Part shown: piece by piece, positions 1 through 7,905 of the stretch
Numbering within the stretch: the first letter of the stretch is position 1
How the letters are laid out: every line of letters starts with the position of its first letter
DNA from: Halalkalicoccus subterraneus
GTDB lineage: Archaea > Halobacteriota > Halobacteria > Halobacteriales > Halalkalicoccaceae
DNA length: 36,681 bases
NCBI RefSeq assembly: GCF_003697815.1
Contig: NZ_RDQG01000042.1
Coordinates: 1 to 36,681, forward strand
Direction of reading: 5' to 3'
Position numbers and translations under genes: made by a program
Notes under the pieces: model-generated
The model's database searches: none
Seen by the model: only the letters and a program-made list of their open reading frames with translations
Told to the model about the DNA's origin: nothing

Positions 1-1
1 C

Positions 2-190
2 GAGATGATCAACGAAGAGCTGGGAACCGAGATCGAACCCGAATACGTCGAGAACCCGATTCCCGATAGCGTGTACGTCCACGACACGTGTGCGGATTAC
101 TCGAAGATCAACGAGGCGACGGGCTGGGAGCCCGAAATCGATTTCGAGGAAGGAATCCGCCGCGTCTGTGCATCTTACCGGTCGTCGTAG
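2..190 (+). CDS. NAD-dependent sugar-nucleotide epimerase/dehydratase, C-terminal end (5' cut by window)
   Basis: Only the last ~62 codons are present; the frame is open from the window edge, so the Met at position 5 is probably internal. The visible part matches the C-terminus of extended short-chain dehydrogenase epimerases: a conserved D followed by Y-S-K-I-N-E-A-T-G-W-E-P, then the E-E-G-I-R-R segment that usually closes these proteins (compare the common D.SKA...LG.EP......GL pattern). Such enzymes interconvert nucleotide sugars for surface glycans and glycosylation. Substrate cannot be told from this fragment. It converges on a decayed epimerase at 209-501. Confidence 0.7.
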   Translation, partial: EMINEELGTEIEPEYVENPIPDSVYVHDTCADYSKINEATGWEPEIDFEEGIRRVCASYRSS

Positions 191-208
191 GTCCGATTCG
201 ATCGCTCG

Positions 209-501
209 TCAGGACACGACGTGATCCGCAACGACGGTCCGAAGTCCCTCGTCGAGGCCGACTGTCGGCTCGTAGTCAAGTCGTTCGCGGGCCTTGCCAA
301 TATCGGCGTGACTCCGATCGATATCGCCGGTCCGACCCTCGATGTGGACGATCTCCGAGTTCGAGTTCGCGACCGATCGGACGGTGCGCGCGAGGTCGCG
401 ATCGTGGTCGTCTCGCCGGTGGCGACGTCGTGCTCCGTGACGAGCGCGTCGACAAGGTGACTCCCGATGGATCCGGCGCCGCCGGTGACGGGAGCGTTCA
501 C
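209..501 (-). pseudogene. Decayed NAD-dependent epimerase: large internal deletion plus frameshift
   Basis: A GTG at 501 begins a typical Rossmann start with the T-G-G-A-G-S-I-G-S-H-L nucleotide-binding motif (residues 6-16). After about residue 25 (near 427) the sequence jumps to V-A-T-G-E-T-T-T-I, which is the conserved segment found near residue 240 in intact epimerases. So roughly 200 residues, including the catalytic Ser and Tyr-x3-Lys, are missing. After the Ala near 397 the homology moves to another frame (D-L-A-R-T-V ... R-T-G-D-I-D-R-S-H-A-D-I-G-K-A-R, then the L-D-Y-E-P and D-E-G-L signatures) and ends at a TGA at 209-211. A single-base loss near 396 explains the shift. The remnant cannot be a working enzyme. 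Together with the fragment at 2-190 it accounts for the 191-609 interval. Confidence 0.75.
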
Positions 502-579
502 GGTAAAACCCCTTCGTCAGCGGGAGGATTATTGACATTTGACAGCTTCGCACGGCCGCCGAGCGGACGAACCTGTACG

Positions 580-586
580 TATAAAC
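580..586 (+). promoter_or_regulatory. TATA box for mvk
   Basis: TATAAAC lies about 30 nt upstream of the mvk ATG at 610. That spacing puts transcription start within a few bases of the start codon, giving a leaderless or near-leaderless mRNA, as is common in haloarchaea. Inferred from position and sequence only. Confidence 0.5.
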
Positions 587-609
587 GGTGTCGTGGATCA
601 CGTCCCAGT

Positions 610-1593
610 ATGACCACCGCAAGCGCGCCGGGGAAGGTGTACCTCTTCGGCGAACACGCCGTCGTCTACGGCGAACCAGCCGTGCCGTGTGCGATCTCGC
701 GTCGGGCACAGGTCACCGTCACACGGCGGACGGACAGTCGGCTTCGCGTCCACGCCGAGGACCTCTCGTTGGACGGCTTCACCGTCGAGTACAGCGGCGA
801 AACCGGTGCGACCCCCGACGTCGACGTTTCGGCCGATCTGGTCGAGGCGGCGATGGGCTACGTCGACGCCGCGGTCTCCCAAGCCCGCGAGGCGGTCGGC
901 GAACCCGAGGCGGGATTCGACGTCACCGTCGAAAGCGAGATCCCGCTGGGTGCGGGACTCGGCTCCTCGGCGGCCGTCGTCGTCGCCGGAATCGACGCCG
1001 CGACCCGCGAACTGGGCGTCGATCTGAGCGCGGAAGCGATCGCCGACCGCGCCTACCGCGCGGAGTACGAGGTCCAGGAGGGCCAAGCCTCGCGGGCCGA
1101 CACGTTCTGTTCTGCGACCGGCGGCGCGGTCCGGGTGGAAGGGGAGGACTGCCGGTCGATCGACTCGCCCGATCTCCCCTTCGTCATCGGCTTCGACGGC
1201 GGCGCGGGAAACACGGGGGAACTCGTTTCCGGGGTACGCGAGCTCCGCGATCGGTACTCCTTCGCGGCGGACACCGTCGAAACGATCGGCGACATCGTCC
1301 GACAGGGCGAGCGCGCGCTCGCGGAGGGCGACGTCGAGGAACTGGGCACGCTGATGGACTTCAACCACGGCCTGCTCTCGGCGCTGGGCGTTTCCTCGCG
1401 CTCGCTCGACCGGATGGTCTGGGCGGCCCGCGATGCGGGCGCCCGGGGCGCGAAGCTGACTGGTGCGGGCGGCGGGGGCTGTATCGTCGCACTCGACGAG
1501 ACCGAGGAGACCGAGACGGCGCTTCGGTTCACGCCGGGCTGTGAGGAGGGCTTTCGGGCCGAACTCGACGATGAGGGGGTGCGCGTCGAGTGA
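610..1593 (+). CDS. mvk: Mevalonate kinase
   Basis: GHMP-family kinase of 327 residues that phosphorylates mevalonate with ATP in the cytosol, feeding isoprenoid and archaeal lipid synthesis. Visible signatures: N-terminal A-P-G-K-V-Y-L-F-G-E-H-A-V-V-Y-G (residues 6-21), the GHMP ATP loop P-L-G-A-G-L-G-S-S-A-A (112-122), an S-R-A-D-T segment holding the probable catalytic Asp, and the C-terminal K-L-T-G-A-G-G-G-G-C motif (282-291). The frame is open much further upstream, but the ATG at 610 is chosen because the motif starts a few residues later and a TATA box sits 30 nt before it. The stop overlaps the GTG of the next kinase (GTGA), indicating translational coupling. Confidence 0.93.
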   Translation: MTTASAPGKVYLFGEHAVVYGEPAVPCAISRRAQVTVTRRTDSRLRVHAEDLSLDGFTVEYSGETGATPDVDVSADLVEAAMGYVDAAVSQAREAVGEPEAGFDVTVESEIPLGAGLGSSAAVVVAGIDAATRELGVDLSAEAIADRAYRAEYEVQEGQASRADTFCSATGGAVRVEGEDCRSIDSPDLPFVIGFDGGAGNTGELVSGVRELRDRYSFAADTVETIGDIVRQGERALAEGDVEELGTLMDFNHGLLSALGVSSRSLDRMVWAARDAGARGAKLTGAGGGGCIVALDETEETETALRFTPGCEEGFRAELDDEGVRVE

Positions 1594-2315
1594 TCGTCCT
1601 CAAGCTCGGTGGGTCGGTGATCACCGACAAGGACCGGGAGGAGACGGTCGACGGGGAGCGCCTCGCGGATCTCGCGGGGGCGATCGCGGACCAGGAGGAC
1701 CTGGTGGTCGTCCACGGTGCGGGGAGCTTCGGTCACCGCTATGCGGCGAAACACGGCGTCTCGCGAACCGAGGGAACCCACGATGCGGCGGTGGTTCGGG
1801 AGATCCACGGTTCGATGGAACGGCTAAACGAGCGCGTGTTGGCGGCGCTCGGGGCTGAGGGCGTGCCGGCGGTCCCTGTTGATCCGTTCTCGCTCGCCTA
1901 CCGAATGCGAGATGGGAAACTGTCGCTCCCGCTCGACGGAATCGAGACGGCGCTCGGAGAGGGCTTCGTGCCGGTGACATACGGCGACGTGATTTCCCAA
2001 CAGGAAAAGGGCGCGACGATCATCAGCGGCGACGAGCTCGTGGTTTCGCTCGCCGAGGGCCTCGGCGCCGACCGGGTGGGGCTGTGTTCGACGGTCCCGG
2101 GCGTCCTCGACGACGCGGACGAGGTGATTTCCGAGATAACGAGCTACGACGAGGTGGCGGACTACTTGGGAGAGAGCGAGTCGACGGACGTTACCGGGGG
2201 AATGGCGGCGAAGGTGCGGGCGCTGCTTGCTCTCGACGCCCCGGCCTCGGTCTTCGGTCCCGAGGGGATCGAGGGGTTCCTCGCGGGCGAGGACGCCGGA
2301 ACGCGGATCGATTGA
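1590..2315 (+). CDS. ipk: Isopentenyl phosphate kinase
   Basis: Amino-acid-kinase-fold enzyme of 241 residues that phosphorylates isopentenyl phosphate to isopentenyl diphosphate, the last activation step of the modified archaeal mevalonate pathway. Evidence: the start L-K-L-G-G-S-V-I-T (4-12), the glycine loop V-H-G-A-G-S-F-G-H (41-49) whose final His is the hallmark of this family, I-S-G-D-E in the middle, and D-V-T-G-G-M-A-A-K near the end. The GTG start overlaps the mvk stop, so mvk and ipk form a coupled pair for the same pathway. Length is normal. Confidence 0.92.
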   Translation: MIVLKLGGSVITDKDREETVDGERLADLAGAIADQEDLVVVHGAGSFGHRYAAKHGVSRTEGTHDAAVVREIHGSMERLNERVLAALGAEGVPAVPVDPFSLAYRMRDGKLSLPLDGIETALGEGFVPVTYGDVISQQEKGATIISGDELVVSLAEGLGADRVGLCSTVPGVLDDADEVISEITSYDEVADYLGESESTDVTGGMAAKVRALLALDAPASVFGPEGIEGFLAGEDAGTRID

Positions 2316-2363
2316 GTGGCCTTTGCCGGAACTATTATATCCGAATACGATCATGTATTTCCA

Positions 2364-3170
2364 ATGGTACGAACGTCGGGATGGGTCGCCGGCTCGGCGG
2401 GCGCGTATCTCCTCGTGCTGTCCCTGCTCGTCCTGACGCTCGACGGTGTTGCGCTGAGCGGCCCGCTCGTGCTCATCGTCGCCGCCGGTAGCGTCGGGCT
2501 TGTGGCGTTTCTGGGTCGTCTCCACTCGCGTCCGGCAGTCGCGTTGGCGGACCGCCGCCTGCACGCCGTCCTCGCGGCAGTTCCGTTCGTGACCCTGTTC
2601 GTGGCCGTCTACGTTCCCGGTACGGCGACGATCTCGCCGGCCGACCCGGCGACGTGGATGCTTCTGTTCTGGTCGATGACCGGCATCGCACTGTACGCGA
2701 GCGTCACGAACGCCCAAGTGCACCACTACGAGGAGCAATCGAAGTGGGTCGTCCACCTGCGGGTGCGTCCGACCGCCCGCACGCGCCGACGGCGAGCGGT
2801 GCTGTTCGGGGTCGTTGGCGTGGTGTTGATCGTCGGAGTGTGGTTGGTCAGTATTCCGTCCGTATCCCGCTCGTTCGTGATGGGACTTGGTTTCTCGGCG
2901 CTGTTTTCGGGGGTACTGGGTGCTCGTCGGCGTCGGACCTACCGCCTGCTCGATACCGGGATGGTTCGACAGGACAGCGGCGCGCTCGTTAGTACGTTCG
3001 TCCCCCGTTCGCGGATCGCGCTGGCCGAACGGGACGGCGAGCAGCTGTGTCTCGAACGCCGCGAGCCGTGGTATCCGGAGACGGCGTTCACCGTCGAGCA
3101 GGAGGGCGGCGATCGCACGACGGTGGCGCGCTGGTTCGAGGGGAGCCGTTCGCCACTTTCTTTCGGATAA
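2364..3170 (+). CDS. Multi-pass membrane protein of unknown function
   Basis: 268 residues from the ATG at 2364. I prefer this start over the in-frame GTG at 2316 because an A/T-rich box (ATTATAT, about 2331-2337) lies ~28 nt before it, consistent with a leaderless mRNA. Hydrophobic stretches suggest four to six helices: near residues 6-27, 34-50, 68-85, 97-113 and a long pair around 155-195. The last ~70 residues are soluble and include R-R-R-T-Y-R-L-L-D-T and I-A-L-A-E-R-D-G-E-Q-L, which look like beta-strands of a small cytoplasmic domain. I do not recognise a named family. It sits between ipk and rnj but appears to have its own promoter, so a role in isoprenoid synthesis is not implied. 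Confidence 0.7.
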   Translation: MVRTSGWVAGSAGAYLLVLSLLVLTLDGVALSGPLVLIVAAGSVGLVAFLGRLHSRPAVALADRRLHAVLAAVPFVTLFVAVYVPGTATISPADPATWMLLFWSMTGIALYASVTNAQVHHYEEQSKWVVHLRVRPTARTRRRRAVLFGVVGVVLIVGVWLVSIPSVSRSFVMGLGFSALFSGVLGARRRRTYRLLDTGMVRQDSGALVSTFVPRSRIALAERDGEQLCLERREPWYPETAFTVEQEGGDRTTVARWFEGSRSPLSFG

Positions 3171-3207
3171 TCGATTCGGAGTACGAATCCGGACCGAACC
3201 CACGCTC

Positions 3208-3383
3208 TTTATACCGGAGGATCGCGTAGCGCCGAATAACGAAACCCGCGGGTAATGCGGATCGTCCGCATGCGGGAACTCGAAAGCGTTCGGGACCTGT
3301 CGACTCACGGCGGTTCGATGCCGGGAGCGTCCGCGGTTTTCAATGAGTGCGTTCGCTAGTCCGAACGGCTCGAGTATCCAACT
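3208..3383 (+). promoter_or_regulatory. RNase J promoter and structured 5' leader
   Basis: TTTATACC at about 3208-3214 predicts transcription start near 3237, leaving a leader of about 147 nt, which is long for this genome. Almost at its 5' end lies a two-part hairpin: an outer stem CCCGC (3245-3249) with GCGGG (3272-3276), a 5-nt bulge on the 5' side, and an inner perfect stem ATGCGGA (3255-3261) with TCCGCAT (3265-3271) around a TCG loop. A weaker 4-bp stem occurs at 3308-3323. Stem positions are read directly; the start site and any regulatory role are inferred. Confidence 0.5.
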
Positions 3384-4730
3384 ATGGAAATCGAAATCGC
3401 AACAATCGGCGGCTACGAGGAAGTCGGACGGCAGATGACCGCCGTCCGCGCAGGCGACGACGTCGTCATCTTCGACATGGGGCTCAACCTGTCGAAGGTC
3501 CTCATTCACGACAACGTACAGACCGAGAAGATGCACAGTCTCGACCTGATCGACATGGGTGCGATCCCCGACGATCGAGTCATGTCGGACATCGAGGGCG
3601 ACGTGCAGGCGATCGTCCCGACCCACGGCCACCTCGACCACATCGGGGCGATCTCGAAACTGGCCCACCGCTACGACGCGCCCGTCGTGGCGACGCCCTT
3701 TACCATCGAGCTCGTCAAACAGGAGATCAACGACGAGAACAAGTTCGTCGTCGAGAACGACCTCCAGAAGATGGAATCGGGCTCCTCGATGGAGATCGGC
3801 AACGGGCTCGAACTCGAGTTCGTCAACGTCCAACACTCGGTTATCGACGCGATCAACCCCGTACTCCATACGCCAGAGGGCGCGATCGTCTACGGGCTCG
3901 ACAAGCGCATGGACCACACGCCCGTCATCGGTGATCCGATCGACATGGAGCGGTTCCGGGAGATCGGCCGCGAGGGCGAGGGTGTACTCTGTTATATCGA
4001 GGACTGTACCAACGCCAACAAGAAGGGTCGGACCCCGAGCGAGGCGGTCGCACGCCGACACCTGAAGGACGTCGTGACGAGCATCGAGGACTACGACGGC
4101 GGGATCGTCGCGACCACGTTCTCCAGTCACATCGCCCGCGTGAAATCGCTCGTCGAGTTCGCCCAGGAGATCGACCGCACGCCCCTCCTGTTGGGGCGGT
4201 CGATGGAGAAGTATTCGGGCACCGCCGAACGGCTCGGGTTCGTCGATTTCCCCGACGAGGTCGGGATGTTCGGTCATCGGAAATCGTACCAGCGCGCGTT
4301 CAAGCGCATCATGAACGAGGGCAAGGAGAACTTCCTCCCCGTGGTCACGGGCCACCAGGGCGAGCCCCGTGCGATGCTCACCCGGATGGGTCGCGGCGAG
4401 ACGCCCTACCAGCTGGATGACGGTGATAAGGTGCTGTTCTCCGCCCGGGTCATTCCGGAGCCGACCAACGAGGGCCAGCGCTACCAGTCCGAGAACCTCC
4501 TTCAGATGCAGGGCGCACGTATCTACGACGAGATCCACGTCTCGGGCCACCTCAGTCAGGAGGGCCACTACGAGATGCTCGACGCACTCCAGCCCCAGCA
4601 CGTCATCCCGGCCCACCAGAACATGAAGGGCTACTCGGGCTACGTCGAGCTCGCGAAAAACCAGGGCTACGAGCTCGGACGCGACCTCCACGTTACGCAC
4701 AACGGGAACGTTATCCAACTGGTCGAGTGA
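3384..4730 (+). CDS. rnj: Archaeal ribonuclease J (beta-CASP metallo-beta-lactamase)
   Basis: 448-residue RNase of the metallo-beta-lactamase/beta-CASP family. Archaeal members are 5'-to-3' exoribonucleases acting in RNA turnover and processing. The N-terminal lactamase core carries the zinc motif H-G-H-L-D-H at 81-86, and Y-G-L-D-K-R-M-D-H follows near 170-180. The beta-CASP insert contains [10 protein letters not shown] and V-V-T-G-H-Q-G-E-P. The C-terminal zinc/RNA-metabolism motif reads H-V-S-G-H-L, followed by V-I-P-A-H-Q. Length matches archaeal RNase J rather than the larger KH-domain aCPSF1. idsA follows after 1 nt, so the two are co-transcribed; this pairing is common in haloarchaea as far as I recall. 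Confidence 0.9.
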   Translation: MEIEIATIGGYEEVGRQMTAVRAGDDVVIFDMGLNLSKVLIHDNVQTEKMHSLDLIDMGAIPDDRVMSDIEGDVQAIVPTHGHLDHIGAISKLAHRYDAPVVATPFTIELVKQEINDENKFVVENDLQKMESGSSMEIGNGLELEFVNVQHSVIDAINPVLHTPEGAIVYGLDKRMDHTPVIGDPIDMERFREIGREGEGVLCYIEDCTNANKKGRTPSEAVARRHLKDVVTSIEDYDGGIVATTFSSHIARVKSLVEFAQEIDRTPLLLGRSMEKYSGTAERLGFVDFPDEVGMFGHRKSYQRAFKRIMNEGKENFLPVVTGHQGEPRAMLTRMGRGETPYQLDDGDKVLFSARVIPEPTNEGQRYQSENLLQMQGARIYDEIHVSGHLSQEGHYEMLDALQPQHVIPAHQNMKGYSGYVELAKNQGYELGRDLHVTHNGNVIQLVE

Positions 4731-4731
4731 G

Positions 4732-5775
4732 ATGACGTCACCAGAGGCACAGCCGGTAACCGACGCGGTGGCCGAGCGCCGCGAGCTGGTCAACGCGGCC
4801 ATCGAGGAGGACCTGCCGATCGCTCGACCCGAGCGGCTCTACGAGGCCTCGCGCTACCTGCTCGATGCGGGGGGAAAGCGACTCCGTCCCGCAGTCTTGC
4901 TGTTGGTCGGCGAGGCGCTCACCGATGTCGAGCCCCTCTCGACGGAGTACCGGGAGTTCCCGACGCTCGACAAGGAGCGCATCGACCTGATGGCCGCCGC
5001 CGTCTCGATCGAGGTCATCCAGTCGTTCACGCTGATCCACGACGACATCATGGACGAGGACGACCTCCGTCGTGGCGTCCCGGCCGTCCACCGCGAGTAC
5101 GACCTCGAAACCGCGATCCTGGCCGGCGACACGCTCTACTCGAAGGCCTTCGAGATCATGCTCGAAAGCGGGGCGCGCCCGGATCGAGGTCTCGACGCGC
5201 TGCGGATCCTCGCGCGCACCTGCACGCGGATCTGTGAGGGTCAGTCGCTGGACGTGGAGTTCGAGCACCGTGGGGAGGTCCACGAGGCGGAGTACCTGGA
5301 GATGGTCGAGCTCAAGACCGCTGTACTCTACGGGGCTGCGACGAGTATCTCGGCCACCTTGCTGGGCGCCGACGAGGAAACCGTCCAGGCGCTCTACCGG
5401 TACGGTATCGACATCGGTACGGCCTTCCAGATCCAGGATGACGTGCTGGATCTGACCGTCCCGAGCGACGTGCTCGGCAAGCAACGCGGCAGCGATTTGG
5501 TCGAAGGAAAGCAGACGTTGATCACGCTTCACGCACGCGAACAGGGCGTCGACATCGACTCGCTGATCGAAACCGACGATCCGGAGGCGGTTACGGAAGA
5601 CGAGATCGACGACGCCGTCTCGCGGCTCGAATCCGCGGGCAGCATCGAATACGCCCGCGAGAAAGCGCAGTCGCTCGTCCGCGAGGGGAAGGAGGAGCTC
5701 GCCGTTCTGCCCGACAACGAGGCCAGAGGCCAACTCGAATCGATCGCGGATTTCCTGATCGAACGCGGCTACTAG
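4732..5775 (+). CDS. idsA: Polyprenyl (farnesyl/geranylgeranyl) diphosphate synthase
   Basis: 347-residue trans-prenyltransferase that condenses isopentenyl diphosphate with allylic diphosphates to make the C15/C20 chains of archaeal membrane lipids. Class signatures: G-G-K-R-L-R-P (47-53), the first Asp-rich motif D-D-I-M-D (104-108) followed by R-R-G-V-P-A-V-H, and the second Asp-rich motif Q-D-D-V-L-D (235-240). Residues just before the first motif, which set chain length, read S-F-T-L-I-H; product length cannot be assigned safely from them. The ATG starts 1 nt after the rnj stop. Functionally it uses the product of the mvk-ipk pair upstream. Confidence 0.92.
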   Translation: MTSPEAQPVTDAVAERRELVNAAIEEDLPIARPERLYEASRYLLDAGGKRLRPAVLLLVGEALTDVEPLSTEYREFPTLDKERIDLMAAAVSIEVIQSFTLIHDDIMDEDDLRRGVPAVHREYDLETAILAGDTLYSKAFEIMLESGARPDRGLDALRILARTCTRICEGQSLDVEFEHRGEVHEAEYLEMVELKTAVLYGAATSISATLLGADEETVQALYRYGIDIGTAFQIQDDVLDLTVPSDVLGKQRGSDLVEGKQTLITLHAREQGVDIDSLIETDDPEAVTEDEIDDAVSRLESAGSIEYAREKAQSLVREGKEELAVLPDNEARGQLESIADFLIERGY

Positions 5776-5795
5776 AACGGACCGTTTCACTCCTC

Positions 5796-5812
5796 GGGTC
5801 GCCACGCGACCC
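5796..5812 (+). terminator. Hairpin 20 nt after idsA, possible 3' end
   Basis: A perfect 7-bp stem, GGGTCGC with GCGACCC, around a CAC loop lies just after the idsA stop. No T-run follows (CGAAAACT comes next), so it may protect the 3' end rather than terminate transcription. The rest of the 5776-5968 gap shows no gene. Confidence 0.35.
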
Positions 5813-5968
5813 ACTCGAAGCGAAAACTCCTTCCAAAACGCTGCTCGCTCACGTGATCGCTCGCAGCCAGCCGCATCATTGATCCGCTCGGATGGATCCG
5901 TCTCTCCAACGAACTGGCCTTGAGCACGATCAGTTTCCTTTTCACCCGGTCGCGCGAACCGCCCGGTA

Positions 5969-7738
5969 ATGGACCAGGAGCTTCGAGAGCGAATCGAGCG
6001 GGAGGCCGAAAAGCACGCGCTGATGAACGCCGTCAAACACGAGGGTGAGGCCGATATCGGCGCGATCATGGGTCCGCTGATGGGAGAAAACCCCGATTTC
6101 CGTCCACATGGCGACGAGATCCCCGGCATCGCCGCCCCGGTCGCCGCACAGGTTAACGACCTCGCGCCCGAGGACCGACGCGACCGGCTGGCCGAGCTCG
6201 CACCCGAGTTCCTCGAGGAACTCGAAGCCGAAGACGAAGCCGACGAGCACGCTCTTCCCGATCTACCTAACGCCGCCGAGTACGACGAGATCCGGATGCG
6301 CTGTGCGCCGAACCCCAACGGACCGTGGCATCTCGGCCACGCCCGAATGCCCGCCGTGATCGGCACCTACAAGGACAGGTACGACGGGTCGATGCTCTGT
6401 CGGTTCGACGACACAGACCCCGAAACCAAGCGGCCCGATCTGGAGGCCTACGACGCGATCCTCGACACCATCGAGTACCTCGGCTTCGAGACCGACGAGG
6501 TCATCCGCGCCTCGGATCGCGTCGAGACCTACTACGATCATGCGAGGGAACTGATCGACCTCGGCGGGGCCTACACCTGCACCTGCCCCGCAGAGACGTT
6601 CTCGGAGCTGAAGAACTCGGGCGAGGCCTGTCCGCACCGCGAGAAAGGGATCGAGGACAGTATGGAGGAATTCGAGGCGATGGTCGCAGGGGAGTACGAC
6701 GCCAGCGAAATCGTTCTCAGAGTTCGCACCGACATAGAGCATAAAAATCCCGCGCTCAGGGACTGGGTCGCCTTCCGGATGGTCGACCGGCCCCATCCCC
6801 GCGAGGAGGCCGCCGAGTACCGCTGTTGGCCGATGCTGGACTTCCAATCCGGTGTCGACGATCACCTGACGGGGATCACCCACATCGTTCGGGGAATCGA
6901 CCTGCAGGACTCGGCGAAGCGCCAGCGCTTTCTCTACGACTACTTCGGCTGGGAGTACCCCGAGGTGATCCACTGGGGGCACGTCCAGATCGACGCCTAC
7001 GACGTGAAGATGAGCACCTCGCGGATCAAGGAGTTGATCGAGACGGGCGAACTCGACGACTGGGACGATCCCCGCGCCCCGACGATCGCGAGCGTGCGCC
7101 GACGCGGCATCCGTGGCGATGCCCTGACCGAGGCGATGACCGAACTGGGAACCTCGACCAGCGACGTGGATCTGGCGATGAGCACCGTCTACGCCAAAAA
7201 CAGGGAACGGATCGACGACGGCTCGGATAGATACTTCCTCGTGCGTGACGGCGAGCGCGTTTCGCTCTCCGGCGAGGGGCCCAGCACGGCCGAACCGCCG
7301 CGCCACCCCGACCACGAGGAGCGTGGCACCCGCGAGATCCCGGTGGGCGAGGCCGTCCTCGTCGAACCCGCCGACATCCCGAGCGAGGGCGAGCGCGTCT
7401 GGCTCAAGGGCTTGGGCTGCGTGCGCTACTCGGGCGAGGCGTTCGAGTTCACGGGCGACGACATCGACGCCGTGCGGGAGGAGGGCGTCGACGTGATCCA
7501 CTGGGTACCCGCCGAAGGGAGCGTTTCAGTGCGGCTTCGATCGATGGATGGGGATAGCGAGGGGCGGGCCGAACCGGAGTTCGGTGGAACGGAGCGAGAC
7601 GAAATGGTGCAGTTCGAGCGGATCGGGTTCGCGCGAGTGGACAGCGTGGCCCAACGCGCCACGGACAGGTCGAGCGGCGATACACCGCGAGACGAGCACG
7701 CCGACGTCGAATCGGTGGCGTACTTCGCCCATCCCTGA
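5969..7738 (+). CDS. gltX: Glutamyl-tRNA synthetase (archaeal type)
   Basis: Class I aminoacyl-tRNA synthetase of 589 residues that charges tRNA with glutamate. It has the archaeal/eukaryotic-type N-terminal helical extension (about 1-105). The class I HIGH motif follows as P-N-P-N-G-P-W-H-L-G-H (HLGH at 121-124), then F-D-D-T-D-P-E-T-K-R-P, and the KMSKS loop as K-M-S-T-S (347-351). The C-terminal ~200 residues form the beta-barrel anticodon region of the GlnRS-like type. In archaea Gln-tRNA(Gln) is made by amidation of Glu-tRNA(Gln), so this enzyme probably serves both tRNAs. It ends 2 bp before a convergent small gene. Confidence 0.94.
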   Translation: MDQELRERIEREAEKHALMNAVKHEGEADIGAIMGPLMGENPDFRPHGDEIPGIAAPVAAQVNDLAPEDRRDRLAELAPEFLEELEAEDEADEHALPDLPNAAEYDEIRMRCAPNPNGPWHLGHARMPAVIGTYKDRYDGSMLCRFDDTDPETKRPDLEAYDAILDTIEYLGFETDEVIRASDRVETYYDHARELIDLGGAYTCTCPAETFSELKNSGEACPHREKGIEDSMEEFEAMVAGEYDASEIVLRVRTDIEHKNPALRDWVAFRMVDRPHPREEAAEYRCWPMLDFQSGVDDHLTGITHIVRGIDLQDSAKRQRFLYDYFGWEYPEVIHWGHVQIDAYDVKMSTSRIKELIETGELDDWDDPRAPTIASVRRRGIRGDALTEAMTELGTSTSDVDLAMSTVYAKNRERIDDGSDRYFLVRDGERVSLSGEGPSTAEPPRHPDHEERGTREIPVGEAVLVEPADIPSEGERVWLKGLGCVRYSGEAFEFTGDDIDAVREEGVDVIHWVPAEGSVSVRLRSMDGDSEGRAEPEFGGTERDEMVQFERIGFARVDSVAQRATDRSSGDTPRDEHADVESVAYFAHP

Positions 7739-7740
7739 GA

Positions 7741-7905
7741 CTACTCCCACTCGGCGTCCGCAAGCGGTTCTGCGACGACGCCTCCTGTTGAACGAGTGCG
7801 AGCGTGGGCCGTACAGACGACGTGCTCGTCGGCCCACGAAATGTGGCATCGGACCGATCCAGAACGTTGACAGCCGTCTTCGGTACAGGTTCGGATATCA
7901 CTCAT
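7741..7905 (-). CDS. Small Cys/His-rich protein, probable metal binder, coupled to tmcA
   Basis: 54 residues from the ATG at 7905, which overlaps the tmcA stop in ATGAGTGA. A longer in-frame version from 7926 is possible, but the ATGAGTGA overlap favours 7905. Putative ligands are C7, C12, C20-H21, C31 and H34, spaced like a small zinc-binding module; the C-terminal third is acidic and free of Cys. I know no named family. Tight coupling to tmcA suggests a role linked to tRNA acetylation, but that is inference from context alone. Confidence 0.65.
   Translation of the reverse strand: MSDIRTCTEDGCQRSGSVRCHISWADEHVVCTAHARTRSTGGVVAEPLADAEWE

Noticed and set aside
88-609. Upstream extension of mevalonate kinase by 174 codons
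   Set aside because: The extension is Arg-rich and overlaps the epimerase end and the epimerase remnant; mevalonate kinase homology starts at the ATG at 610, 30 nt after a TATA box.
3300-3330. A tRNA-like T-arm (GGTTCGATGCC) in the RNase J leader
   Set aside because: The flanking stem pairs only over three to four bases and no acceptor, D or anticodon arm can be built around it.
1824-4802. A 992-codon open frame on the minus strand
   Set aside because: It runs antisense through ipk, the membrane protein and RNase J, all with clear family motifs. The translation shows no domain, and such long mirror frames are expected in GC-rich haloarchaeal genes.
4738-6366. A 542-codon minus-strand open frame
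   Set aside because: Antisense to idsA and the start of gltX; Arg/Ser-rich translation without recognisable motifs.
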